The notes below the pieces were generated by a model that saw only the letters and a list, made by a program, of their open reading frames with translations, was not told the origin of the DNA and did not search any database. From NCBI GenBank assembly GCA_027295975.1, contig JAPUJX010000364.1, positions 1 through 5,603 of the forward strand: a stretch of DNA of 5,603 bases, given 5' to 3'. This DNA is from Gammaproteobacteria bacterium. Its GTDB lineage: Bacteria; Pseudomonadota; Gammaproteobacteria; Pseudomonadales; Azotimanducaceae. The position numbers were made by a program, and so were the translations under genes. This document shows positions 1 to 5,603 of this stretch, in pieces (position 1 is the stretch's first letter; the number at the start of each line of letters is the position of its first letter).

Positions 1-44
1 CGTTCTGCCTGTTTTTGCCCTGATACTCGACTCGGTGTAACTAG

Positions 45-74
45 GGAACCTCTGATCAATTATCGATTACTCAG
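45..74 (+). repeat. Left terminal inverted repeat of the MITE-like element
   Basis: This 30-bp arm pairs with 240-269 with one mismatch. It contains the palindrome TGATCA (53-58) near the outer end. It is preceded directly by CTAG. Confidence 0.85.
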
Positions 75-171
75 CGCGCCGTACGACGCGCCCTGCGGGA
101 GTTTCTCGTGTCCGTCATTGCGGCGTTGCAGCCCTTGCCAATATGCTCGATATTACCTGCGGAGCTACGAG

Positions 172-212
172 GCGCAATCTTTGATTGCGCTTTGGCCAAT
201 CGTAGATTGGCC
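172..212. repeat. Two tandem perfect hairpins in the core of the element
   Basis: GCGCAATC (172-179) and GATTGCGC (183-190) form an 8-bp stem with loop TTT. GGCCAATC (194-201) and GATTGGCC (205-212) form a second 8-bp stem with loop GTA. The two units start 22 bp apart and share the inner CAATC/GATTG part of the stem. Where the outer stem differs (CG against GC) both arms change together, so pairing is kept. A shorter dyad, AATAT-GCTCG-ATATT, lies just before them at 140-154. Whether these act as DNA protein-binding dyads or as RNA stems cannot be told from one copy. Confidence 0.7.
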
Positions 213-239
213 CCCTTGCACTGACAGACGCGAGAAGCT

Positions 240-269
240 CTGAGTAAACGATAATTGATCAGAGGTTCC
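240..269 (-). repeat. Right terminal inverted repeat of the MITE-like element
   Basis: This is the reverse complement of 45-74 apart from one base and is followed directly by CTAG (270-273). It contains GATAAT at 250-255, similar to a -10 box, but no -35 lies at a proper distance, so I do not call an outward promoter. Confidence 0.85.
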
Positions 270-403
270 CTAGAGGCGTAATGCGGCTTCCCCACGATCC
301 GGCCGGGAACTAACCGTGTTCCGACGGTGGTGATCGTTTATCATTTGCCCTTACCGATCGGGAGAGGATCAGCCGATTTGGTTGTCAAACCGCACAGTTC
401 GGT

Positions 404-460
404 CGGTTATGGTGGGCGTTTGTAGTGGTCGTTTGTAGTGGTCGTTTGTCGTCGTCGTTT
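404..460 (+). repeat. 13-bp tandem repeat array in the rseP leader
   Basis: The unit CGTTTGTAGTGGT occurs twice perfectly (417-429 and 430-442). A third copy has two A/G-to-C changes (443-455), and a partial fourth gives only CGTTT (456-460). The 13 bases just before (404-416) match the unit at 9 of 13 positions, so the array may have decayed leftward. It has no coding potential and sits about 110-170 bases upstream of rseP. Copy-number variation by slippage is plausible; a regulatory role is unproven. Confidence 0.75.
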
Positions 461-466
461 AATGAA

Positions 467-496
467 TTGAGCTGGTGAACTCACTGATCCTATGTT
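467..496 (+). promoter_or_regulatory. Candidate sigma-70 promoter for rseP operon
   Basis: TTGAGC (467-472) and TATGTT (491-496) each match the sigma-70 consensus at 4 of 6 positions, with an 18-base spacer. Transcription would start near 503, about 70 bases before the rseP start. A second, weaker candidate pairs TTGTCA (382-387, 5 of 6) with GGTTAT (405-410, 3 of 6) at a 17-base spacer. Neither was tested against background; this is pattern matching by eye. Confidence 0.3.
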
Positions 497-498
497 GT

Positions 499-512
499 CT
501 CAATAAATTGAG
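499..512. promoter_or_regulatory. Small palindrome at the presumed transcription start
   Basis: CTCAAT (499-504) and ATTGAG (507-512) are perfect inverted arms around AA. The site begins two bases after the candidate -10 box, where a repressor could bind. A copy of the half-site AATTGAG also occurs at 466-472 within the candidate -35. A chance palindrome of this size is quite possible. Confidence 0.25.
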
Positions 513-572
513 CACTCGCACAATGGTCGTGATCCCAACGTCCGCGGGTATCGGTTTGCCGCTTTGGAGTTG

Positions 573-1967
573 ATGGATACTTTCATGGAATTGCTGCTGT
601 ACCCGCTCGCACTGATCGTCACCCTCGGGGTACTCGTCACGTTTCACGAGTTCGGCCATTTCGTGATTGCGCGCCTGTCCGGGGTGCGGGTAGTGCGATT
701 CAGCGTCGGTTTCGGTAAACCAATCTGGTCTCGTTTTGACAAACACGGTACGGAGTTCGCAATTGCCGCGATTCCGCTGGGTGGCTACGTGCGGATGCTG
801 GATGATCGAGATTCGCCGTCGAGTACCGTGAACGCCGACAATCTACTCGAAGACGCCGGGGCAGGGCGTGAAGCGCCCGTTCGTCGCCCTGGAGAGGTCT
901 CCTATACCGATCTCAGTGTCTGGTGGCGCATTGCCATCGCCTTTGGCGGTCCCGTTGCAAATTTCCTGCTTGCGACGCTGGTCTACTGGCTGTTGTTTGT
1001 CGTTGGCACCACCAGTATTGCTCCTATGTTGGGTGAGATCGATGCGGATAGTCCCATGGGGCGTACCGGTCATGAGGAGCGCTGGGAAATCGTATCGGTA
1101 GACGGTACGGCGACTAAAACCTGGCAACAGGTAACGATGGCTCTTGCGGCTCGACTCGGCGATACCGGGAGCATTGAATTCGCTACCCGCGTGCCGGGAA
1201 GCGAAGCGATTCGATCGATTCCCGTCCCGATCATGACTTGGCATCACGGAGCGGACGAACCGGATCTGCTCGGTTCTCTAGGTATCCGCCCTGCCGCGCC
1301 TCCCGTTCTCGGGCAGGTGCTCGAGGGTAGCGCCGCGGAGTCTGGAGGGCTTAGACAATGGGATCAAATCCTCGCCGTTGACGGTGTGGCGGTAGATTCC
1401 TGGGCCGAGTGGGTGGAGGTTATCCAACAGGCGCCGGCAACCAGTCTCTCGGTGTTGTTGAGCCGCAATGGGCGAGAACTCTCGGTCAGCGTTGTTCCGG
1501 AAGCGCGTGCAACAGCCGATGGCGGCAGCGCGGGTTATCTCGGAGTGGCGCTGTTCACAAACGAGATTCGTTACGGCTTTTTTGCCGCTGTTCCTCGAAG
1601 TCTGCAGGAGACGCTCGATAAAACCGTGCTGACCCTTGGCCTTGTGAAGAAGATGGTAACCGGACAGGTGTCGGTGAAAAATCTGAGCGGACCGATATAT
1701 ATTGCCAAAATTGCCGGTGACTCGGCCAGGTCCGGGTGGCGCGTCTTTCTGGGTGTCCTGGCATTGTTGAGCATATCGCTGGGTGTCCTGAACCTGTTGC
1801 CCATACCGATACTCGACGGTGGCCATATTCTTTTTTGCGTCACCGAGATCATCCTCCGCAAACCGGTTTCTGATCGTGTTCAAGCCGTGGCTACGCAGTT
1901 CGGCCTGTTTGTTTTCGTGGGTATATTCCTGCTCGTGATTTACAACGACATATCGAGGTTGTTGTAG
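573..1967 (+). CDS. rseP: RseP, inner-membrane site-2 zinc metalloprotease (sigma-E pathway)
   Basis: RseP makes the intramembrane cut in the anti-sigma factor RseA after DegS, releasing sigma-E, and also clears remnant signal peptides in the inner membrane. Residues use the ATG at 573 (464 aa; E. coli about 450). The first membrane helix carries the zinc site HEFGH at residues 25-29 (H25, H29, E26). A short hydrophobic segment follows at about 125-147. Two periplasmic PDZ domains lie at about 150-235 and 240-325; the second is canonical (GSAAESGGL, then VDG at 269-271), while the first lacks the usual AGL-GD turn. NLSGP (370-374) and the third zinc ligand motif LPIPILDGG, with D415, come before the last helix. 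Starts are uncertain: TTG 564, ATG 573 and ATG 585 are in frame. GGAG at 566-569 sits only 3 bases before ATG 573, but bamA shows similar close spacing; ATG 585 best matches the E. coli N-terminus. bamA follows after 81 bases. Confidence 0.96.
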   Translation: MDTFMELLLYPLALIVTLGVLVTFHEFGHFVIARLSGVRVVRFSVGFGKPIWSRFDKHGTEFAIAAIPLGGYVRMLDDRDSPSSTVNADNLLEDAGAGREAPVRRPGEVSYTDLSVWWRIAIAFGGPVANFLLATLVYWLLFVVGTTSIAPMLGEIDADSPMGRTGHEERWEIVSVDGTATKTWQQVTMALAARLGDTGSIEFATRVPGSEAIRSIPVPIMTWHHGADEPDLLGSLGIRPAAPPVLGQVLEGSAAESGGLRQWDQILAVDGVAVDSWAEWVEVIQQAPATSLSVLLSRNGRELSVSVVPEARATADGGSAGYLGVALFTNEIRYGFFAAVPRSLQETLDKTVLTLGLVKKMVTGQVSVKNLSGPIYIAKIAGDSARSGWRVFLGVLALLSISLGVLNLLPIPILDGGHILFCVTEIILRKPVSDRVQAVATQFGLFVFVGIFLLVIYNDISRLL

Positions 1968-2048
1968 TTCCGATGCCGAACCACCGAGAAAATTCATGAT
2001 CGTGGATCCAGGAAACGCCGGGGCAATCGCAACGTAGGTAGAAGGTTT

Positions 2049-4397
2049 ATGAAACGTAGTCTAGTTGTTTTGCTTGTCTGGTATGCAAGCGGTGTAAGCG
2101 CCGACGTGTTTACCGTCTCGGATATCCGACTACAGGGATTGCAACGTGTTTCCGCCGGAACTGTATTCAACTTGTTGCCTGTCAACGTGGGAAATACGCT
2201 GGATGAAATCTCGGTTCGCCAGCTGATTCGTCTGATGTTCATGTCTGGGTATTTCAACGATATCCAGATGGCTCGAGACGGCGATGTACTGGTGGTTACC
2301 GTTGTCGAACGCCCGTGGATCGAAAGTATCGAAATCGACGGAAACAAGGCGATAAAAACCGAAGCGCTGCTCGCGGGTTTGGGGGACCAAGGGTTGCGCG
2401 AAGGAGAAATATTCAAGCAGGCGACCCTGGAACGGGTTGGGTTGGAACTCGAGCGCCAATATGTCTCTCAGGGGCGATACGGTGCCGCTATCGAGACCGA
2501 AGTGGAAGAACTACCGCGTAACCGCGTAGCGATCAAGATCAACGTCGAAGAAGGCAGCACTTCCGGAATTCGCCATATCAATATTGTTGGCGCGAAGGTT
2601 TTCTCACAGGCCGATCTGCTTGACCAGCTGGAATTGAGCCATCCCAATCTGCTGTCGTTCTATCGAAACAACGACAAGTATTCGAGAGAAGCGCTGACCG
2701 CGGATCTCGAAACGCTGGAGTCCTATTATAAAGACCAGGGTTACGTGGAGTTTGACATCGAGTCGACCCAGGTAAGCATCACGCCGGATCGCAGCCAGGT
2801 CTATATCACGTTGAATGTCGAAGAAGGCGACAAGTACACGGTGAGCAAGGTCAACATCATAGGCGATCTGAATGATGTCAGAGTCGAAGATTTAAACCGT
2901 CTGCTGGTGGTTGCCGAAGGTCAGGTGTTCTCTCAGGCGCGGCTCACCGCGAGTGAGGAACGTTTGGAACAGGCTCTGGGTAATTCCGGCTACACCTTCG
3001 CAACTGCGACGGGCGTTCCGAAGGTCGGTGAAAACGGCACGGTTGATGTCGAGTTCTTCGTTGAGGCCAACAAACGTACCTATGTTCGACGCATCTCTTT
3101 CTCGGGAAACAAGGTGACGCAAGACGAAGTCATGCGTCGCGAGATGCGCCAGATGGAAGGTGGCTGGGCTTCCGCGGCGCAGATCGATCTGTCGAAGTTA
3201 CGTCTGGAGCGACTTGGATATTTCAGGGGAGTAAATGTCGAATTGCCGGAAGTTGCCGGCACGGACGATCAGATCGACGTTGAGTTCGAGGTGGAAGAAC
3301 AACCTTCGGGCAGTATCTCCGCCACCCTTGGTTATTCCCAGGGTTACGGATTGATCCTTGGCGGGAACTACCAGGAAAACAACGTTCTGGGATCCGGCAA
3401 CAGCCTCGGTCTCGGGGTGAGTTACTCGAAATACCAGAAGTCGGTCAACTTCAATTACTTCAATCCCTTCTACACCATCGACGGTATCAGCCGCGGTTAC
3501 AATATGTTCGTGCGCCGGTTGGACTTCGATCAGCGCAACATCGCCCGCTATACAACCGACTCTTACGGGATCGGTCTCAACTTCGGGTTACCCATTGGCG
3601 AAACACAGCGCCTCAGCTTTGGTGGCCTGGTGGAATTCACCGATATCACCGAAGGCGCATTTCCGGCGCAGGAGATATCCGAATTCCTCGCCGTCAACGG
3701 TAACGAAGCGCTCAACTACAAGCTGAACATGTCCTGGTCGAGTTCGGAGTTGAACCGCGGCATGTTCCCGACACGTGGCCGCTCGCAATCGCTATCAGCC
3801 GAAATTGCCATACCCGGGAGTGATCTACAGTTTTATAAGATCGTGTACGACGGACAGATCTACTTCCCACTAACTCGCTCGTTAACGTTGCGCCTACGTA
3901 CGGAGCTTGGGTTTGGGGACGGATACGGCAGTACGTCCGGTTTGCCGTTCTACGAAAACTTTTACTCCGGTGGCTTCGGTTCCATTCGCGGCTTCGAGAC
4001 GAGCACCCTTGGACCGCGCACCACGCCACCCACCGAATATGCAGATGGGACGCCGATCCCGCCCGGGTTCTTCCCGCCGCGTGGAGATCCTTTCGGTGGT
4101 AATCTGCTCATCGAAACGAGCCTGGAAATCATCTTTCCCCTGCCTTTCGTGGAAGATCAGCGCCAGTTTCGCCCGGTGTTCTTCATCGACGCAGGTAACG
4201 TCTTCAATACCAATTGTCCCAGCGTGAGCACAAATTGTTTCGATTTCGACATGGACCACATGCGTTATTCGGTAGGAATCGGCGTCACCTATCTGAGCGG
4301 CATGGGACCGATGACGTTCGGTTTTGCCAAACCGTTCAACACCCAATCCTTCGATGAAGAAGAAAGGTTTCAGTTTGAGTTAGGTCGAACATTCTGA
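2049..4397 (+). CDS. bamA: BamA, outer-membrane protein assembly factor (Omp85 family)
   Basis: BamA is the essential core of the BAM complex and folds beta-barrel proteins into the outer membrane. The product is 782 aa (E. coli 810). A signal peptide covers residues 1-18 (cleavage after GVSA). Five POTRA domains run roughly 19-89, 90-170, 171-262, 263-341 and 342-418; landmarks are GLQRV near the start, ERPW, NIVG, DLETLESYYKDQGY, and RTYVRRI (343-349) followed by MRREMRQMEGGW (from 362). The 16-strand barrel starts at about 421. IPGSD, FYENFYSGG and the loop-6 motif IRGF (646-649, R647 equivalent to the essential barrel arginine) are present, and the protein ends in the beta-signal FQFELGRTF. 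Loop 6 is proline-rich and lacks the cysteine pair of E. coli; the only two cysteines are C723 and C730, in a later loop. The ATG is supported by the signal peptide and GAAGG at 2041-2045, three bases before it. I found no clear sigma-E promoter upstream. Confidence 0.98.
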   Translation: MKRSLVVLLVWYASGVSADVFTVSDIRLQGLQRVSAGTVFNLLPVNVGNTLDEISVRQLIRLMFMSGYFNDIQMARDGDVLVVTVVERPWIESIEIDGNKAIKTEALLAGLGDQGLREGEIFKQATLERVGLELERQYVSQGRYGAAIETEVEELPRNRVAIKINVEEGSTSGIRHINIVGAKVFSQADLLDQLELSHPNLLSFYRNNDKYSREALTADLETLESYYKDQGYVEFDIESTQVSITPDRSQVYITLNVEEGDKYTVSKVNIIGDLNDVRVEDLNRLLVVAEGQVFSQARLTASEERLEQALGNSGYTFATATGVPKVGENGTVDVEFFVEANKRTYVRRISFSGNKVTQDEVMRREMRQMEGGWASAAQIDLSKLRLERLGYFRGVNVELPEVAGTDDQIDVEFEVEEQPSGSISATLGYSQGYGLILGGNYQENNVLGSGNSLGLGVSYSKYQKSVNFNYFNPFYTIDGISRGYNMFVRRLDFDQRNIARYTTDSYGIGLNFGLPIGETQRLSFGGLVEFTDITEGAFPAQEISEFLAVNGNEALNYKLNMSWSSSELNRGMFPTRGRSQSLSAEIAIPGSDLQFYKIVYDGQIYFPLTRSLTLRLRTELGFGDGYGSTSGLPFYENFYSGGFGSIRGFETSTLGPRTTPPTEYADGTPIPPGFFPPRGDPFGGNLLIETSLEIIFPLPFVEDQRQFRPVFFIDAGNVFNTNCPSVSTNCFDFDMDHMRYSVGIGVTYLSGMGPMTFGFAKPFNTQSFDEEERFQFELGRTF

Positions 4398-4419
4398 TGT
4401 AGAATGCGTTCGCAAAAAA

Positions 4420-4449
4420 CACCTCCCGGTTCAACCTGCCGGATCGGTG
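4420..4449 (-). terminator. Terminator-like stem-loop facing the minus strand, bamA-skp gap
   Basis: CACC (4420-4423) pairs with GGTG (4446-4449) and CCGG (4426-4429) with CCGG (4439-4442), separated by a small internal loop and closing a 9-base loop. Six A residues at 4414-4419 become a six-T tract directly after the stem when read on the minus strand. On the plus strand no T tract follows, so it should not end the operon transcript. No minus-strand gene is seen nearby; it could limit antisense RNA or simply be an mRNA structure between bamA and skp. Confidence 0.25.
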
Positions 4450-4473
4450 TGCTCGACGGGACAGAATAATATT

Positions 4474-4480
4474 AAGGAGA
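4474..4480 (+). promoter_or_regulatory. Strong ribosome binding site fixing the GTG start of skp
   Basis: AAGGAGA ends 7 bases before GTG 4488. It is the best Shine-Dalgarno match in the window and makes the GTG start convincing despite the lack of a nearby ATG. Confidence 0.8.
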
Positions 4481-4487
4481 TTTAGTT

Positions 4488-5009
4488 GTGATCAAGAATT
4501 TACTCAGTTTGTCGTTTTTGCTTTTTTGCTTAGTCGCGGGTGCCGCATCCGCGGAGTTGAAGATTGCCGTGGTCGACACCCAGCGAGCGTTGATTGAGAG
4601 CGAGGAGGCACAAGCTCTCCAGAAGACGATGCAGGAAGAGTTGAAAAGCGAAGAAGATGCGGCCAGAGCGTTGAACGAGGAGATTCAGGCGTTGACGGAG
4701 CAACTTCAGAAAGACGGCGAGGTAATGAGCCCGGCCGAACAACGCAAGGCACAAAAAGCTATCGAAGATAAGCAGATCGATCTTCAGTTCATGGTGAACA
4801 AGCTGCAGAAAGCAGTACAGGACCGTAACCAGGAACTGGGTAATGTCATGCTGCCGAAAATCGATGCGGTATTGAAAGACCTCATTGAGCTGGAAGGTTA
4901 CGATCTGATCGTGGATCGCAGGAATACACTCTATGTGAATCCGAAACACAACATCACACGCAAGGTCACCGAGAAGCTCAACGAAAAACGTCAGAAAAGC
5001 AAGAACTAA
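4488..5009 (+). CDS. skp: Skp/OmpH family periplasmic chaperone
   Basis: Skp forms a trimeric, jellyfish-shaped chaperone that holds unfolded outer-membrane proteins in the periplasm and delivers them to BAM. The product is 173 aa, slightly longer than E. coli Skp (161). Residues 1-22 form a signal peptide (hydrophobic LLSLSFLLFCLVAG, cleavage after ASA). The first strand follows as KIAVVDTQRAL, typical of the family. Residues of about 40-120 are highly charged, rich in E, K and Q, and predicted to be the helical coiled-coil tentacles. The C-terminal body strand GYDLIVDRRNTLYVN and the ending DITADV-like ITRKVTEKL match the family pattern. The GTG start is set by AAGGAGA 7 bases upstream. C14 lies in the signal peptide without a good lipobox, so a lipoprotein is unlikely. 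It sits 90 bases after bamA and 13 before lpxD. Confidence 0.95.
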   Translation: MIKNLLSLSFLLFCLVAGAASAELKIAVVDTQRALIESEEAQALQKTMQEELKSEEDAARALNEEIQALTEQLQKDGEVMSPAEQRKAQKAIEDKQIDLQFMVNKLQKAVQDRNQELGNVMLPKIDAVLKDLIELEGYDLIVDRRNTLYVNPKHNITRKVTEKLNEKRQKSKN

Positions 5010-5022
5010 AGGCTCCTTAAGC

Positions 5023-5603
5023 GTGGGCGAATCTTCGTTTACCCTGGAAGAACTCGCCAAACATGTCGACGCACGTGTTTCAGGCGATCCGCGTGAGGTT
5101 ATCAGCGGCCTGGGCAGCCTCCAGAATGCGTGTCCAGGGCAGCTGAGCCACCTTTCCAGCTCCGCGTATAAACGTTACCTGGATGACACTGCCGCAAGTG
5201 CGGTGATTCTGGACGAAAAAAATCTCGAACACTGGTCGGGCAACGCCATCGTCACGGGAAATCCGTACCTGGCGTTCGCAAAAATTTCCCAGCTTTTCGC
5301 TGAGGTGCCGGAACTGGCGCCAGGTCTCGACTCGAGCGCGAAAGTTGACGAACGGGCGATCCTTGCCGCGAGCGCCGCCGTCGGGCCGGGTGTCGTTATC
5401 GCCTCTGACTGTGAAATCGGCGCCAACGCCCGGATTTATGCCAATGTGGTTATCGGCGCACGATCACGCATTGGTGAAGGCGTGATGCTCATGCCGAACG
5501 TCGTACTCGGTGCGGATGTGTCCGTTGGTGCTCGCAGCGTGGTGCACGGCGGTGCGGTGATCGGGGGTGACGGTTTTGGATTTACCCCGGATGAGCACGG
5601 TCG
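5023..5603 (+). CDS. lpxD: LpxD, UDP-3-O-acylglucosamine N-acyltransferase (5' part)
   Basis: LpxD transfers a hydroxyacyl chain from acyl-ACP to the 2-amino group of UDP-3-O-acyl-glucosamine, the third step of lipid A synthesis, in the cytoplasm. The window holds 193 codons plus 2 bases of a protein usually about 340 aa; the reading frame is open at the right edge. Residues 1 to about 100 are the N-terminal uridine-binding domain, with SGDPREVISGLGSLQNA and the diagnostic NPYLAFAKISQLF (80-92). From about 105 the left-handed beta-helix hexapeptide repeats begin (AVGPGV, EIGANA, VIGARS, RIGEGV and so on), leading to GAVIGGDGFGF (177-187), the conserved LpxD motif. The catalytic histidine (H239 in E. 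coli) lies beyond the window. GTG 5023 is the only reasonable start; AAAGG overlapping the skp stop codon is 10 bases upstream, suggesting coupling with skp. Confidence 0.95.
   Translation, partial: MGESSFTLEELAKHVDARVSGDPREVISGLGSLQNACPGQLSHLSSSAYKRYLDDTAASAVILDEKNLEHWSGNAIVTGNPYLAFAKISQLFAEVPELAPGLDSSAKVDERAILAASAAVGPGVVIASDCEIGANARIYANVVIGARSRIGEGVMLMPNVVLGADVSVGARSVVHGGAVIGGDGFGFTPDEHG

Larger units (their letters stand above)
41..273. mobile_element. MITE-like element with 30-bp terminal inverted repeats and CTAG flanks (IS5-like signature)
   Basis: A 225-bp element (45-269) is bounded by inverted repeats at 45-74 and 240-269 that match at 29 of 30 positions; the only mismatch is position 66 against 248. 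The ends read GGAACCTCTGATC inward. CTAG stands immediately outside both ends (41-44 and 270-273), which fits a 4-bp target duplication. CTAG duplications are known for IS5-family transposases, so a non-autonomous derivative mobilised in trans by an IS5-type element is my inference. CTAG is its own reverse complement, so it could instead be the outermost part of a 34-bp repeat. Inside the terminal repeats a second, weaker inverted match (99-121 against 218-240, 19 of 23) continues the symmetry, broken on the left by about 24 extra GC-rich bases (75-98). No transposase or convincing ORF fits within it. It lies in the gene-free region upstream of rseP. Confidence 0.85.
274..572. other. Gene-free leader between the mobile element and rseP
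   Basis: About 300 bases contain no plausible gene on either strand. They hold the 13-bp tandem array (404-460), a candidate promoter (467-496), a 14-bp palindrome (499-512), and two short, mutually exclusive stems: GGAAC (306-310) with GTTCC (318-322), and ACCGT (313-317) with ACGGT (324-328). Neither stem is followed by a T tract, so neither is called a terminator. In many gammaproteobacteria dxr lies close upstream of rseP; no dxr sequence is recognisable here. Confidence 0.6.

Noticed and set aside
2..40. Possible C-terminal tail of an upstream gene, VLPVFALILDSV with TAA at 38-40, ending just before the CTAG flank
   Set aside because: Only 12 codons are visible, they resemble no dxr or other C-terminus I recognise, and an open frame of this length is expected by chance.
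250..255. GATAAT in the right terminal repeat as an outward promoter
   Set aside because: The nearest -35-like hexamer (CTGACA, 221-226) is 23 bases away, too far for a sigma-70 promoter.
71..295. 74-codon minus-strand open frame across the mobile element
   Set aside because: It runs through the terminal repeat and hairpins, has biased composition from the palindromes and no recognisable protein features.
306..312. GGAACTA resembling a sigma-E -35 element
   Set aside because: No matching -10 (TCNAA or TCTGA type) lies 15-17 bases downstream, and the bases are also one arm of a short stem.
1278..1997. Long minus-strand open frames opposite rseP, bamA and skp
   Set aside because: They are antisense shadows of well-supported genes and show no domain, signal peptide or ribosome binding site.
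1968..2048. Small gene or sigma-E promoter in the rseP-bamA gap
   Set aside because: I found no ORF of useful size and no GGAACTT-like -35 with a properly spaced -10 in the 81 bases.
4465..4470. AATAAT before skp as a -10 box for an internal promoter
   Set aside because: It matches 5 of 6 bases but no -35-like sequence is found 16-18 bases upstream.
5013..5018. CTCCTT before lpxD, complementary to the skp ribosome binding site AAGGAG
   Set aside because: A six-base complement over 530 bases of distance is expected by chance, and there is no extended pairing.

Overview
The window is a piece of a gammaproteobacterial-type chromosome carrying the conserved outer-membrane biogenesis block rseP - bamA - skp (ompH) - lpxD, all on the plus strand. 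Gene order, the BamA five-POTRA plus barrel architecture, and the LPS gene lpxD directly after skp point to a Gram-negative proteobacterium. The sequences are clearly diverged from E. coli, so a non-enteric gammaproteobacterium is my best guess; a betaproteobacterium is not strictly excluded.

Layout: 1-40 is too short to assign. 41-273 is a compact non-coding miniature transposable element (MITE-like) with 30-bp terminal inverted repeats, flanked by CTAG. 274-572 is a gene-free leader with a 13-bp tandem repeat, a candidate sigma-70 promoter and a small palindrome. rseP (573-1967), bamA (2049-4397) and skp (4488-5009) are complete, and lpxD (from 5023) runs off the right edge after 193 codons. 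The gaps between genes are 81, 90 and 13 bases, consistent with one transcription unit.

How the genes work together: RseP is the inner-membrane site-2 protease that releases sigma-E by cutting its anti-sigma factor when outer-membrane protein assembly fails. Skp carries unfolded outer-membrane proteins across the periplasm, BamA inserts them into the outer membrane, and LpxD makes a lipid A intermediate for the same membrane. The stress sensor arm, the assembly machine and LPS synthesis are therefore encoded together, as is typical.

I see no new multi-gene system here. The points worth a second look are the mobile element with its paired, covarying hairpins; the long gene-free leader where dxr commonly sits close to rseP; the tandem repeat in that leader; and a BamA whose only two cysteines are in a different loop from the E. 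coli disulfide.
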